Source: Bombilactobacillus mellifer (GTDB lineage: Bacteria > Bacillota > Bacilli > Lactobacillales > Lactobacillaceae). From it: a stretch of DNA of 64,000 bases. Below are positions 41,937 to 51,557 of the stretch, in pieces; positions within the stretch are counted from its first letter, which is position 1; the number at the start of each line of letters is the position of its first letter. Position numbers and translations under genes: made by a program. The DNA lies in assembly GCF_000970795.1 (NCBI RefSeq), contig NZ_KQ034029.1, positions 124,001 through 188,000 of the forward strand. The letters are read 5' to 3'. Below the pieces are notes generated by a model, which was not told the origin of the DNA, did no database searches, and saw nothing but the letters and a program-made list of their open reading frames with translations.

Positions 41937-43133
41937 TTAAACCGTTTGCGGCGCTAAGGCTTGTAATGTCGCAATAAAGCGTTGAATTCCTACAGCTAGT
42001 TGGGAACGCGGCATCGCATAGTTTAACCGTACAAACAAACCACCTGTTGTGGTCGTGAGGCCAAAGTCGCTATTAGTTTGAGCCACCAGGCCATGATTTA
42101 CTAGCGCTGTTTGTAATTGGGCTTCAGAAACTTTTAAATAACTGACATCAATCCAAGCCAAGTAAGTCGCCTGGCTGGGAGTCACACGAGCCGCAGTTTG
42201 ACTTTCAATTTGCTCGGTTAACCATTTAAAATTAGCTCCTAAATAAACCAACAATTGATCTAGCCACGGCTCTGATTGCTGGTAAGCGGCGATCACAGCG
42301 GGCACACCAAAGGAATTGGGCAAATCCGGATTGGATTGGTATTCTGCTTGGTCCGCCATCAGTTGGCGATAATGTTCATTTTCCGTATAATAGTAAGCAA
42401 ATTGCAAGCCCGCTAAATTAAAAGTTTTTGACGGCGACTTAAAAGTAATTAAATGCTGCGTGCAGGCAGGATAAGCTTTAGCCAAAGGTTGATAATGATT
42501 CCCTGGTAAAATTAAATCACTATGAATATCATCTGATAAGATAATAACTTGGTGTTGTTCACAGATTTTGGCATATTGTTGTAATTCTGCGGAGGTCCAA
42601 ACGCGACCGGAAGGATTATGCGGATTACATAAAATGGCCATTTTGACTTGATTATCAACAATTTGTTGTTCAAACAGTTGCCAATCTATCGTAAAGTGCC
42701 CGGACTGATTTTTTAAAGGATTACTAATCAGCCGCCGCTGAGCCGCTTCTACGGCAATTTTGAAATGACCATACAAGGGAGTTTGTGTAATAATCGCGTC
42801 CTGTTCTTTGGTCAAGGCTTGAATAGCCAAACCTAAACCATTCACAACTCCGGCGCAATAGCCTAAATTAGCAGGATCAATTTCCCATTGATTACGTTTT
42901 TGCAACCATTGTGCAATAACTTGCGGAGCTTGCGTCATGTTTGGTTCCGAAGCATACCCATAAATGCCGTGTTGGGCTTGCTGTACAATAGCTGCAATAA
43001 CTGGTTGCGGCGCTTGAAAATCCATATCCGCAATAGACATCGGTAAAACATCATTGGTCCCTGCGGTTTGGCAAGCACCATCCCATTTGATGCTATAAGT
43101 ATGATGACGTTCTTGAATTTGATCAAAATCCAT
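41937..43133 (-). CDS. PatB/MalY family C-S lyase (cystathionine beta-lyase)
   Basis: PLP enzyme of 398 residues. The N-terminal MSIADMDFQAP, NPHNPSGRVW near residue 172, SDDIHSDLIL near 205 and the PLP lysine in KSPSKTFNLAGLQ near residue 233 identify the MalY/PatB group, which cleaves cystathionine or cysteine C-S bonds and can also transaminate. Monocistronic on minus, divergent from an MFS transporter gene with which it shares a 63-base control region, and so possibly coregulated. Confidence 0.9.
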   Translation of the reverse strand: MDFDQIQERHHTYSIKWDGACQTAGTNDVLPMSIADMDFQAPQPVIAAIVQQAQHGIYGYASEPNMTQAPQVIAQWLQKRNQWEIDPANLGYCAGVVNGLGLAIQALTKEQDAIITQTPLYGHFKIAVEAAQRRLISNPLKNQSGHFTIDWQLFEQQIVDNQVKMAILCNPHNPSGRVWTSAELQQYAKICEQHQVIILSDDIHSDLILPGNHYQPLAKAYPACTQHLITFKSPSKTFNLAGLQFAYYYTENEHYRQLMADQAEYQSNPDLPNSFGVPAVIAAYQQSEPWLDQLLVYLGANFKWLTEQIESQTAARVTPSQATYLAWIDVSYLKVSEAQLQTALVNHGLVAQTNSDFGLTTTTGGLFVRLNYAMPRSQLAVGIQRFIATLQALAPQTV

Positions 43134-43196
43134 AAGTTTACCTCTTTTTTATACAATTTAATCTTTTTTCCAAGTTGTTTGCAAGGGAGTCTTGAA

Positions 43197-44402
43197 ATGA
43201 AATCAGTATTGAAAATAAAACCAGTAGTTTACGGAATTATTGCGTTTGCGATTGTAGCGCGGCTAACTTCTTCCACCTCTCCGGCAATTGCTGTGATTCA
43301 AAAGGCCTTCCCCCAAGCTAATCACACCGCGGTAGAATCTCTGGCCACAATTGGCGATGCCGCAGCCGTTTTGTCCGCGCTAGTGGTTGGCCAATTATTA
43401 GCGCGGTGGTCTTTTAAACAATTAGGACTTATTAGTCTGACCCTCTTAGCCGGCGGTGGCTTATTGCCGTTAATTTGGCACCAATCAGTCACCCAATTGT
43501 TAATTTGGGGCTTTTTAGCAGGGTTAGGTACTGGTGGCATTACCACTATTCTGCCTAGTTTACAGTCTTTTAGTTTTCAAGGTGAACAATTGGCCATTAT
43601 ACTAGGCAAAGTCGTAGCCTTAGAAAACGGCTCCTCAATGGTTTTAGTCTTCATTGGCGGTTTACTAGCCAGTCGCAATTGGTTATATAATTATTATATC
43701 TTCTTTTTAACTTTCTTAGCGATCATCGTCGTTTGGTTTACGGTTCCTAATCAGCGGCCCCAGTCGCCTTCTAATTCTGCTCCTACCATGCAACAAACTC
43801 CAATGTCTGTGATGCGTCCCCGCCAAATACTTATGGTGATTTTTTATATTTTTGTCGCTAGTATTATCGTTTTTTTAGAAGCAACCCTTTATAACAAAAA
43901 CGCACTCTTTATCAATAATTATCATCTGGGTAGCCCAGCATTGACGGGTCAAATTATGATGTTAGATGGCTTAGCCGCTATTGTCGTCGGTCTTACTATT
44001 AAATACTTACGGCGCTGGTTGAAAAAATATTTATTAGTTTTTAGTTTTACTTTAGATGCTTTGGGAGGCCTACTACTTTTGAAGTGGCATAGTGTACTCG
44101 GCATTGGCTTAGCCACTTTTTGCATGGGTGCCGGCAGTGCTATTGTCTTGATGACAGTGCCTTACTTGCTTTCTTTATTAGCTTCACCCAAACGTTATCC
44201 GCTCATCATGGGCTGTTTTTCAGCGATCACCAGTTTAGGCTTTTCCAGCTCGGCCGTCATCTTTAATAACCTAGTCCCGCTATTTACCAAAAATCTATTA
44301 GGTGGAACTTATCTCTTGGTTCTTGTGATTGCGGTAGTGATGATTATTTTATTAACTGGGTTGAATTTAGCACAGTTATCCCGGGATTTTTTGTCAAACT
44401 GA
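43197..44402 (+). CDS. MFS transporter
   Basis: Membrane transporter of 401 residues with 12 predicted transmembrane segments (for example VVYGIIAFAIVARLTS, LIWGFLAGLGTGGITTI). The start is the ATG at 43197 with AAGGGAG seven bases before it; the frame is open earlier but runs antisense through patB. The family and substrate (a nucleoside, amino acid or drug) are not recognisable. Divergent from patB. Confidence 0.85.
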   Translation: MKSVLKIKPVVYGIIAFAIVARLTSSTSPAIAVIQKAFPQANHTAVESLATIGDAAAVLSALVVGQLLARWSFKQLGLISLTLLAGGGLLPLIWHQSVTQLLIWGFLAGLGTGGITTILPSLQSFSFQGEQLAIILGKVVALENGSSMVLVFIGGLLASRNWLYNYYIFFLTFLAIIVVWFTVPNQRPQSPSNSAPTMQQTPMSVMRPRQILMVIFYIFVASIIVFLEATLYNKNALFINNYHLGSPALTGQIMMLDGLAAIVVGLTIKYLRRWLKKYLLVFSFTLDALGGLLLLKWHSVLGIGLATFCMGAGSAIVLMTVPYLLSLLASPKRYPLIMGCFSAITSLGFSSSAVIFNNLVPLFTKNLLGGTYLLVLVIAVVMIILLTGLNLAQLSRDFLSN

Positions 44403-44468
44403 TTTACAATTGTTTTAAACCATGCCATCATAAGAAGGTGGAGCCTGAATGAGGAGGATTTTTTGATA

Positions 44469-44798
44469 ATGATTGATTCCAAATATAGTGAAGAGTCCCT
44501 GACCGCTTTTCTAACTTTTTATGTACGGCATTATCAGGATGCCGATTTGGAAGTATTTTCCCAATATGATACGGATAATCACGATACTGAACTCAACTAT
44601 TTTATTAATCAAGATCGTAATTTTCGTATGAAAGATATTGTGCCAGTCTTATTAAATAAGCATACAGCAATTATCAACTCTTTATTAGATGATGTGACCG
44701 TCAATGCTCAACTAGACTTAGACTCAATGGATACTGTTGATAAATGGGAAGCTTGGTATCGCGATCAAAAAGCTCAATTAACCGATCCGGATCGCTAA
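44469..44798 (+). CDS. Hypothetical acidic protein
   Basis: Soluble protein of 109 residues, acidic, starting MIDSKYSEESLTAFLTFYV, with no membrane segment or signal. GAGGAGG is upstream; a TTG two codons earlier could also initiate. No family recognised. Placed 66 bases after the MFS gene on the same strand and followed by a strong terminator, so it may belong to that transcript. Confidence 0.6.
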   Translation: MIDSKYSEESLTAFLTFYVRHYQDADLEVFSQYDTDNHDTELNYFINQDRNFRMKDIVPVLLNKHTAIINSLLDDVTVNAQLDLDSMDTVDKWEAWYRDQKAQLTDPDR

Positions 44799-44808
44799 AT
44801 GAATTGTG

Positions 44809-44837
44809 CTGTTACGCCTGTGCGTAACAGTTTTTTT
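44809..44837 (+). terminator. Intrinsic terminator
   Basis: CTGTTACGC (44809-44817) and GCGTAACAG (44822-44830), a perfect 9-bp stem with a 4-base loop and seven T residues after it. Confidence 0.93.
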
Positions 44838-45186
44838 ATTTAAAAAACTATGATTAAGTTTTGCCACACTCTACGTTACAGTAAGTGGCATAAGTAAGAT
44901 TGACAAGGCAGTGATTTTTCATGATCCAGCTACTTTGGCCACAAAAAGAGCTGCTGCCGGCAAATCCCACGACATCAGCTCTTTCATTAAATCATCTAGC
45001 AATCTTTTTAAAACTAATCCCTCATCATATTAGCTTGCAAATACTAAAGAATCCTCCATCTTCTTGTCTAATAGTTGAACTAGACAGCCCAATTTCAAAA
45101 CTTTAGCCCTTGCCACCACCAAATTATTGCAAACGGACAGAACCTCTTGTGCCTCGGTCCGCGGAATAGTTCTTATTAACTTTAAT
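44838..45186. other. Gap with a weak small ORF
   Basis: 349 bases before the pyruvate oxidase stop. A 61-codon plus-strand frame at 44921-45106 (beginning MIQLLWPQKELLPANPTTSA) has an AAGGCAG sequence about ten bases upstream but no recognisable family; it may be a small gene or a relic. No good terminator for the pyruvate oxidase gene was found. Confidence 0.4.
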
Positions 45187-46914
45187 TTATAAAAATTGAC
45201 GCAAAATTTCCTGAAAAGGTGGCATTTTGGGCATTTGGAAGTTTTCCTTGAAGTAATCAAAACCAAAATGTAAATAACCTTGGGCTTCGTCTTTTACAAT
45301 CTTACCTGGTAACGGAGCTTCATCATAAACTGCGGCATTTATTAAGACCGGTTTGGTGGGATGTTGATATTTTTCCAGGGCTTGGGCAAATTCAGCATCG
45401 GTGGTTACATTCACACCCACGCCACCGCAAGCTTCTGCAAATTTGGCAAAATCAATCTCGGCTAAATCAACAGCGTAGTTTTGTTGGCCGGCTGATTGCT
45501 GCTCGTACTCAATAAAGGCTAAGAGTTTATTATTTAAAACCACTACGACCATGGGCAAATTATATTTAACTGCCGTTACAAAGTCCTGCATGACCATCGC
45601 AAAGGCACCATCACCACAAATGGCATATACAAGACGTTGCGGCCAGACAGATTTAGCAGCAATTCCGCCTGGCAATGCACAACCCATGGTTCCTAACCAG
45701 GCCGAAATCGTATATTTTTGCGTAGGTTGAACATCAATAAATCGCGCTCCAAACGAAGTGGCGGTTCCTACATCCACTGACCAGATAACATCCTTAGGTG
45801 CCGTCTTACTGAGTTGGGCAAACATTTTAGAAGGTAACACTCCGGTATGCGGTTTATTTTGGACATCGTGCATCCAAGAACGCCAAATGCGCATATTTTT
45901 TTGACAGGCCGCTAAAAAGGGCCGGCCATTGACTACTTGCCCGCGAGCATTTAACAAAGTTAAAGCTGACTGCGCATCCGCCACAAGCGATAGAGCTACA
46001 TTATGACGGTGGCCAATTTTACTAGGATCCCAATCTATTTGTATAGCGGGAATATGTTGATTTAAATACGGCGCATAAGGATAATCCGTTCCTATTAAAA
46101 TTAACAGATCGGCATTAAACATAGCTTCATAAGCGGGCTTAGTGCCTAGTTTCCCAATTTGACCGAGCGCATTGGGATGATCATCTGCAATGATCCCTTT
46201 AGCAGGCATTGTTTGAATAAAAGGCAGTGCATAACGTTCAACAAACTCTCGGGCTGCTGCTTGGGCATGGCGCGCGCCTGTGCCCAATAAAACCAAAGGT
46301 TTTTGAGCATGCTGCAACATTCTTAATGCTTGGTCCACCTCCGATATTTGAGCTTGTGGGCGTTGCAGTTGGAATTGTCCGGCAGTAGGTTGAAAATTAT
46401 CAGCAATTTTATGATCCGGAATATCATCTGGAATCGTTAACACTGAGACGCCTTGATATTTATATGCCATACGAATGGCTTCATCCATCAACTTTGGTAA
46501 AGTAGTGGGACTTGTTACCAGTTTATTATAAACAGCGACATCTGCACATAAATTGGTCGTATCGACTTCTTGAAAAAATCCCGTATTTAATAATTGTGAC
46601 TGCACCTGGCCGACAATGGCTACTACGGGTGCGTGATCCATTTTGGCATCGTAAAGACCATTTAATAGGTGAATGGCGCCGGGACCGCCAATCGACAAGC
46701 AGACCCCCACACGTCCTGTCAACTTAGCATGAGCTGATGCCGCCAAAGCCGCTACTTCTTCATGGCGTACTTGCGTAAATTTAATTTGGTCCTGGTGACG
46801 ATATAAGGCTTCCACTGTGGTATCTACGGAATCACCTGGTAATCCGTAAACATTATCAATACCCCAAGCAGCCATTACTTGAACCATTTTATCTGCAGCC
46901 TTAATTTTTAACAT
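45187..46914 (-). CDS. poxB: Pyruvate oxidase
   Basis: TPP- and FAD-dependent flavoenzyme converting pyruvate, phosphate and oxygen to acetyl phosphate, CO2 and hydrogen peroxide. 575 residues. The TPP glutamate is in VRHEEVAALA (Glu52/53), GPGAIHLLNGLYDAKMDHAPV is conserved, and the GDG-x~27-NN thiamine motif reads GDGAFAMVMQ through VVLNNKLLA near residues 431-460. The acetolactate synthase family is the main alternative, but length and active-site blocks fit POX of lactobacilli. Monocistronic on minus. Confidence 0.92.
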   Translation of the reverse strand: MLKIKAADKMVQVMAAWGIDNVYGLPGDSVDTTVEALYRHQDQIKFTQVRHEEVAALAASAHAKLTGRVGVCLSIGGPGAIHLLNGLYDAKMDHAPVVAIVGQVQSQLLNTGFFQEVDTTNLCADVAVYNKLVTSPTTLPKLMDEAIRMAYKYQGVSVLTIPDDIPDHKIADNFQPTAGQFQLQRPQAQISEVDQALRMLQHAQKPLVLLGTGARHAQAAAREFVERYALPFIQTMPAKGIIADDHPNALGQIGKLGTKPAYEAMFNADLLILIGTDYPYAPYLNQHIPAIQIDWDPSKIGHRHNVALSLVADAQSALTLLNARGQVVNGRPFLAACQKNMRIWRSWMHDVQNKPHTGVLPSKMFAQLSKTAPKDVIWSVDVGTATSFGARFIDVQPTQKYTISAWLGTMGCALPGGIAAKSVWPQRLVYAICGDGAFAMVMQDFVTAVKYNLPMVVVVLNNKLLAFIEYEQQSAGQQNYAVDLAEIDFAKFAEACGGVGVNVTTDAEFAQALEKYQHPTKPVLINAAVYDEAPLPGKIVKDEAQGYLHFGFDYFKENFQMPKMPPFQEILRQFL

Positions 46915-47284
46915 GCTTTTTTATCCCCCAACTTCACAATATTGATTTTACTTTAGCACTAAAAAATCACAAACTAAAGGTAAAAACTCAATTTAGTCAT
47001 TACTAAACAAAGATTACTTCTGGACTATCATTTGTGAAATAACCAACAGCCAGCGGGAAAAACCTAAAATTAGTGTCCCCTCTCAGTAATCTTATCTCTA
47101 TCCAGCTATAGCTGTTGGAGATAGCCATATAGGACAGCGACTGCTCTGAGATTTGGGACGTAACGCGGTATTCACAAGAACTACCGTTTCATTCAGGTAG
47201 TCCAAATTATGATGACTCTCAGTTGCTTTCCGCGAAGGAGCAGTTTATCATAAATAAGTTAGTTGTATTGAAGGATGGACATTT
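46915..47284. other. 370-base gap with several small hairpins
   Basis: No gene. Holds the pyruvate oxidase promoter area on the left. Hairpins: TATCTC...GAGATA enclosing the palindrome AGCTATAGCT (around 47093-47122), and ACTACC/GGTAGT (around 47181-47202). A GAAGGAG sequence near 47236 has no start after it at the right distance; the real ribosome site of the next gene is AAGGATGG near 47270. Confidence 0.4.
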
Positions 47285-47812
47285 ATGAAACAATACTTAC
47301 GTCAATTCCAGTGGTATCGTTGGCTGCGAATTTTATTTCTAGCAGCTACGGGAATCATTTTTATAATTAATCCTGACCAAAGTTTTGATATTATCTTATA
47401 CTTTATTTCGGCTTACTTAGTAGGTTTGGCTTTGATTGCTTTGCATGATGGCTGGTTATTAACTCAAAGTAAAAGCGACAATACAGGTCCTTACACGACG
47501 GCTGTGATTTCCTTGATATTAGCCTTTTTAATTTTTCCCATTGCACATGTGTTACTTCCCTTGTTGCCCATTTTATTAGGAGTAGTGTTAATCATTAATG
47601 GCGTAAATCAATTTTTTAATGCTCGCCATAACCGTCAATATATTAATGTTACACCTTGGCTGGATTACTTATATTCGTTATTATTAACGCTTTTAGGGAT
47701 TGTTTTAATTTTTAATCCGTGGGACGTTTTGCACTTTTTCATTCGCTTATTGGGCATCGGCTTAATTGGCTTAGCGGTTTTAGAATTTGTTAATACCCGT
47801 CTTTATAAATAA
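47285..47812 (+). CDS. HdeD/DUF308-like membrane protein
   Basis: 175 residues with about six hydrophobic segments (LRILFLAATGIIFII, IILYFISAYLVGLALIAL, LPLLPILLGVVLIINGVNQFF and others). Same family as the protein at 4651-5172, including FNPWDVLHFFIRLLGIGLIGLAVLEFV at the end. Function unknown; the family is linked to acid stress in enterobacteria. Starts with ATG after AAGGATGG. Ends with a terminator. Confidence 0.72.
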   Translation: MKQYLRQFQWYRWLRILFLAATGIIFIINPDQSFDIILYFISAYLVGLALIALHDGWLLTQSKSDNTGPYTTAVISLILAFLIFPIAHVLLPLLPILLGVVLIINGVNQFFNARHNRQYINVTPWLDYLYSLLLTLLGIVLIFNPWDVLHFFIRLLGIGLIGLAVLEFVNTRLYK

Positions 47813-47846
47813 GACTGAATTTCTGTAATGAATTTCAGTCTTATTT
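47811..47846 (+). terminator. Intrinsic terminator
   Basis: AAGACTGAA (47811-47819) pairs with TTCAGTCTT (47834-47842), then ATTTTAG. The stem overlaps the stop codon of the HdeD-like gene. Confidence 0.7.
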
Positions 47847-47964
47847 TAGTCAACTGCCTGCTGAGTGCTTACCCTGTTTCGCGCTTGGTTGTGCTTTAAT
47901 TAGCAACACTATCAACAACTCATTGGCCTTCATCTATTTTGGATGGCTTTATCTCAAAATCTAT

Positions 47965-47995
47965 ACTGGCTGTCAGCCCATGGTTGACAGCCAGT
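47965..47995. terminator. Hairpin, possible terminator for the hydroxyacid dehydrogenase
   Basis: ACTGGCTGTCA (47965-47975) and TGACAGCCAGT (47985-47995), a perfect 11-bp stem. The following bases on minus are only moderately T-rich. Confidence 0.55.
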
Positions 47996-48023
47996 TTGTT
48001 ACTCAAAGATTACTCATCGATTT

Positions 48024-49025
48024 TTACTTGACGTTTAAAAGATGCGTTAATTCTCTGGTTAAGGGTTGATGCTCCACTAAATTTTGCACATCAGCCACAC
48101 ACTTCTCCCCCATACCATGTAGACATTCATACGTATACGCTGAAGTATGTGGTGTAATTAAACAATGAGGTTCTTTCAAAAAAGGATGATCCGCACGTAC
48201 CGGTTCTTTTTCCATGGTATCAGCGGCATAACCGGCGACAATGCCCTTATGTAACGCATTTAACATTGCTGCTTCATCAATTAGGGCCCCTCGAGCATGG
48301 TTAACAAAGTAGGCTCCTGGTTTGACTTGGGTTAAAGTTGTCTGATTAATTAAATGCCAATCGGTATCATTTAAAGATGCATTCAACGAAATAAAGTCAG
48401 CCTGCTGTAATAAATCATTCAAAGTAACGGATTGAACATAGGCATGTTGTTGCCACCACTGCGGCGATACTTGCGGTTGGGGATCATTAATTAAAATCCG
48501 ATCACTGAAAATATGAAATAATTCCACAACACGACTGCCAATATTCCCACAACCAATCACGCCAAAAGTTTTACCAGTAAATTCCCGTCCCATAAATTGC
48601 GCCCGCTCTTCATATTTATCTGCTTGAACCCTTTGGGCAGCGCGGGCCGTCTGTCGTACAATAGCCATTAAGTTAGTCAACACATTTTCGGCTACTGCAT
48701 TACGTTCGACTAACGGGGGCACAATCGTGACCTGTGTCCCATGTTGTTGGGCAGCTTTTAAATCGATATTGTTATAACCAATCCCGTGACGCGAAATTAA
48801 ATACAATTCATCTTTATGGTCAAAAAAGTCCGCCTTAAAATCCGGAGTTACACTTGCGATAATAATATTATAGCCGTGTAATTTCTGGGCTAAATCGGTG
48901 CCGGTAATCTGGGGATCGACCATGAAGCGATCAACTGAACCAAAATGTGTTAATTGTTGCCAATGTTCGGGAAACACTTGACCAAAACTACTGGAATTGA
49001 CAATTGCAATTTTATATTTACCCAT
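48024..49025 (-). CDS. D-2-hydroxyacid dehydrogenase
   Basis: 333 residues. NAD motif GVIGCGNIGSR near residue 150; catalytic Arg in NHARGALID (about 245), Glu in EKEPVRADHP (about 273) and His in TPHTSAYT (about 291). ISRHGIGYNNIDLKAA fits the family. Distinct from the dehydrogenase at 32910 (no HEEKFF insertion). The LysR gene 43 bases upstream on the same strand is likely its regulator and cotranscribed. Substrate unknown. Confidence 0.88.
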   Translation of the reverse strand: MGKYKIAIVNSSSFGQVFPEHWQQLTHFGSVDRFMVDPQITGTDLAQKLHGYNIIIASVTPDFKADFFDHKDELYLISRHGIGYNNIDLKAAQQHGTQVTIVPPLVERNAVAENVLTNLMAIVRQTARAAQRVQADKYEERAQFMGREFTGKTFGVIGCGNIGSRVVELFHIFSDRILINDPQPQVSPQWWQQHAYVQSVTLNDLLQQADFISLNASLNDTDWHLINQTTLTQVKPGAYFVNHARGALIDEAAMLNALHKGIVAGYAADTMEKEPVRADHPFLKEPHCLITPHTSAYTYECLHGMGEKCVADVQNLVEHQPLTRELTHLLNVK

Positions 49026-49068
49026 TGTGATCTTCTGCTCCTTTCATCCGCCGTTATTTTGTCTACTG

Positions 49069-49938
49069 CTATAGTTTTGCTCGAATGGTAAACAGTAATT
49101 TATCAATATCAGCGCTCAAGCCCGCATATTTTTGCGATTGAATAGCCATGATCGGCAGTGGCGGAATGGTTTCCACTAGGGTTAGGCTTTTTAAGCGGTG
49201 CTGTTGTTGTAATATTTTCTGAGCCACAAATTGGGGTATTAGTGCCCAATGCTTACTGGATGACAAATAAGTCGCTGCTAAATAGCCGGAATCTAACTGT
49301 AAATAAGGGGACAAGGAATGATCCCAATACATTAAATGCCAACTGTTATAAGATTGACTATAGGGAATATATATCTCGTCATGTCTTGCTAAATCTTCAA
49401 TATGAACGGGATCACTATACCAACTATCGGCGCTGACCAGTACTTGTAACGCCGCTTCACCAATTTTTTTAACGGTCACCTCTGTCCGTGCCAAGGAATC
49501 AAAAGCAAAACCCAGGTCTGCCGTTTGATTGTTAATAGCATCATAAACTAAGTCATTATCAGCCGTGGCAAAAGTGTAACGCAACAAGGGATCTGCCATC
49601 AGTAAACTACTACAAACATCCGGCAGCAAAGTCTGCATAATATCTTGAGGAGCAATAACTTTCAAAAAATGATAATTGGCAATTTCTTTTAAATGGTGGG
49701 TCTTTTGAGTTAAATCGCTTAACTGCTGGGCAATGGGTACTAAACTTTCACCATATTTAGTTAACGTCACAAGGCTATGGCCTTTTTTACGATTAATTAG
49801 TTTGACTCCCAGCTGACTTTCTAATTTATTTAAGCGCGTACTGACTGCTGATTGAGTAATAAATAAAGCCTCCGCCGCTAGAGAAATTTGCTGATATTCT
49901 ACAATTTTTAAAAAAGTCTGCAATAACTCAAGATTCAA
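49069..49938 (-). CDS. LysR-family transcriptional regulator
   Basis: 289 residues. N-terminal HTH: NLELLQTFLKIVEYQQISLAAEALFITQSAVSTRLNKLE is the canonical LysR start, followed by a linker helix and a two-lobe substrate-binding domain (about 90-289). It precedes the hydroxyacid dehydrogenase in the same direction, whereas LysR genes usually diverge from their targets; it may regulate its own transcript. Effector unknown. Confidence 0.9.
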   Translation of the reverse strand: MNLELLQTFLKIVEYQQISLAAEALFITQSAVSTRLNKLESQLGVKLINRKKGHSLVTLTKYGESLVPIAQQLSDLTQKTHHLKEIANYHFLKVIAPQDIMQTLLPDVCSSLLMADPLLRYTFATADNDLVYDAINNQTADLGFAFDSLARTEVTVKKIGEAALQVLVSADSWYSDPVHIEDLARHDEIYIPYSQSYNSWHLMYWDHSLSPYLQLDSGYLAATYLSSSKHWALIPQFVAQKILQQQHRLKSLTLVETIPPLPIMAIQSQKYAGLSADIDKLLFTIRAKL

Positions 49939-49977
49939 CCTCCCACCTCCTTTAAACAGATTGGGACTTTATGTAAT

Positions 49978-50619
49978 TTATTGATTATAATTCACAAATT
50001 TTACTTCCTGTGAACTCAAGCGCAACAGTGACACACTGGCATTGGCCGGATAATTTTTCAGAGTATCAATCCCATGATAATCGGCTAAAGTCCGAATAAA
50101 AGTCCCATGAGTGACAATTAAAATATTACTATCAGGTGCAGCTTGCTGGTAGATTTGCTGCAAACCTTTGCGCCAGCGTTGTAAAACTTGGTCATAACTT
50201 TCGGCCCAGTGCTGTGGATCCGCAGCTTTCATTAAACGCCGCACTTCGGGTAAACCTTTTTGTGCGATAATCTCACTTTGACCATGATAACCTTGAGGTT
50301 GGGCAATGCGCTGCCAAGTATCCTTAATTTCTAAACCTTCAAACGATCCAAAAAATACTTCTCGAAAATTAGGATCATATCGAACTCTGGGCACCGGTTG
50401 CTTCAGTTGTTGTAAGATCAAGTTCCCTGTCTCTACCGCGCGGGACAAATTAGAAAAAACTGCTTCTGCAAACTTCACTGTCTGCAACTTTTTTCCAGTC
50501 GCAATGGCTTGGGCTTGGCCTCGCGAAGTTAAATCGGAATCACACCAACCTTGCATGCGTTTCAAAGTATTAAATAGCGTCTCTCCATGACGCACTAAAT
50601 AGATATTGCAATCAGCCAT
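49978..50619 (-). CDS. Histidine phosphatase family protein
   Basis: 213 residues. LVRHGETLFN near residue 8 is the phosphohistidine motif, with Arg in SNLSRAVETG, the acid residue in REVFFGSFEG and the second histidine in VTHGTFIRTL near 170. Group of phosphoglycerate-mutase-like phosphatases; unlike GpmA it lacks [11 protein letters not shown]. Substrate unknown. Divergent from the PTS operon. Confidence 0.88.
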   Translation of the reverse strand: MADCNIYLVRHGETLFNTLKRMQGWCDSDLTSRGQAQAIATGKKLQTVKFAEAVFSNLSRAVETGNLILQQLKQPVPRVRYDPNFREVFFGSFEGLEIKDTWQRIAQPQGYHGQSEIIAQKGLPEVRRLMKAADPQHWAESYDQVLQRWRKGLQQIYQQAAPDSNILIVTHGTFIRTLADYHGIDTLKNYPANASVSLLRLSSQEVKFVNYNQ

Positions 50620-50676
50620 GAACTAGTCCTCCTAAATATAATTTAATTTTATATTAAATGATTTTAATATTCAACA

Positions 50677-50704
50677 TTGTAATGAAAGCGCTAATATGTA
50701 TAAT
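50677..50704 (+). promoter_or_regulatory. PTS operon promoter with an internal cre box
   Basis: TTGTAA (50677-50682), 16-base spacer, TATAAT (50699-50704). The spacer holds TGAAAGCGCTAATA (50683-50696), a cre match off by one fixed base. A CcpA site between -35 and -10 predicts strong catabolite repression. Confidence 0.7.
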
Positions 50705-50768
50705 AAAAATGTAAATAGTATTCATAAAATGCGTTGTCTATTCAATACTTAAATTAGGAGGTTGCCTT

Positions 50769-51545
50769 ATGCATGTGACATTGTCTGCTTGGCAAGCACT
50801 GCTTATTGCTATTTGGGTAGCACTTGTCGAATCGCGGATTTTGGGAACTATGACTTTAACAATGCGCTTTAGCCCCCTCATGACCGGCATGGTGGTTGGT
50901 TTTGTCATGGGAGATATTCGTCAAGCTATGATTGTAACCGCTGCCATTCAGCTAGTCTATATGGGCTTTGTGGCTCCGGGAGGAGCGCTGCCGGCCGAAC
51001 CGGCAATTGGTGCCGCGATTGCTGTTCCCGTTGCCTTACTCGGTCATATGAGCCCGCAAGGAGCGATTGCCATTGCTGTCCCCGTGGCGCTTTTAGGAAG
51101 TTACTTATATCAATTTCGGTTTTTCTTGAACACCTTTGCCTTAAAGCCGATGGATAAATATGCTCAAGAAGCGAATGCGCGGGGGTTAAAATTTGCCATT
51201 ATTGTTATTCCCACTTTAATATCCTTTTTGTTATTTATTCCTTTAATGTTCATTGCTTTATATTTTGGTGCCCCGGTTATTTCCGGACTCGTCGCACAAA
51301 TTGAACATGGTACGTTAATTCATATTTTAAATAGTGTCGGCGGCGGTTTAGCTGCGCTGGGAATTGCGATTATTATGCAAGTAATTGGTAAAAAACGGCT
51401 GCTGCCCTTTTTCTTTTTAGCTTATTTTATGAGTGTTGCCTTTGCCAAATTAAAAATCAATATGACCATTTATGCTATTTTTGGCGTTATTTTTGCGATT
51501 TTATACGTGATGCTCAATAACAAAAATTCCGAAACTAATCATTAG
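50769..51545 (+). CDS. Mannose/fructose/sorbose-family PTS component IIC
   Basis: 258 residues, about eight transmembrane segments. RFSPLMTGMVVGFVMGDIRQAMIVTAAIQLVYMG and APGGALPAEPAIG are the family blocks. Forms the sugar channel with IID. First gene of the IIC-IID-IIA-IIB unit, with TTAGGAGG before the ATG. The sugar cannot be told; no dedicated hydrolase or kinase is adjacent. Confidence 0.93.
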   Translation: MHVTLSAWQALLIAIWVALVESRILGTMTLTMRFSPLMTGMVVGFVMGDIRQAMIVTAAIQLVYMGFVAPGGALPAEPAIGAAIAVPVALLGHMSPQGAIAIAVPVALLGSYLYQFRFFLNTFALKPMDKYAQEANARGLKFAIIVIPTLISFLLFIPLMFIALYFGAPVISGLVAQIEHGTLIHILNSVGGGLAALGIAIIMQVIGKKRLLPFFFLAYFMSVAFAKLKINMTIYAIFGVIFAILYVMLNNKNSETNH

Positions 51546-51557
51546 GAGGATTTAAAA

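Noticed and set aside
45030-45266. 78-codon minus-strand frame at the end of the pyruvate oxidase gene
   Set aside because: A shadow frame with no ribosome site that overlaps the true gene.
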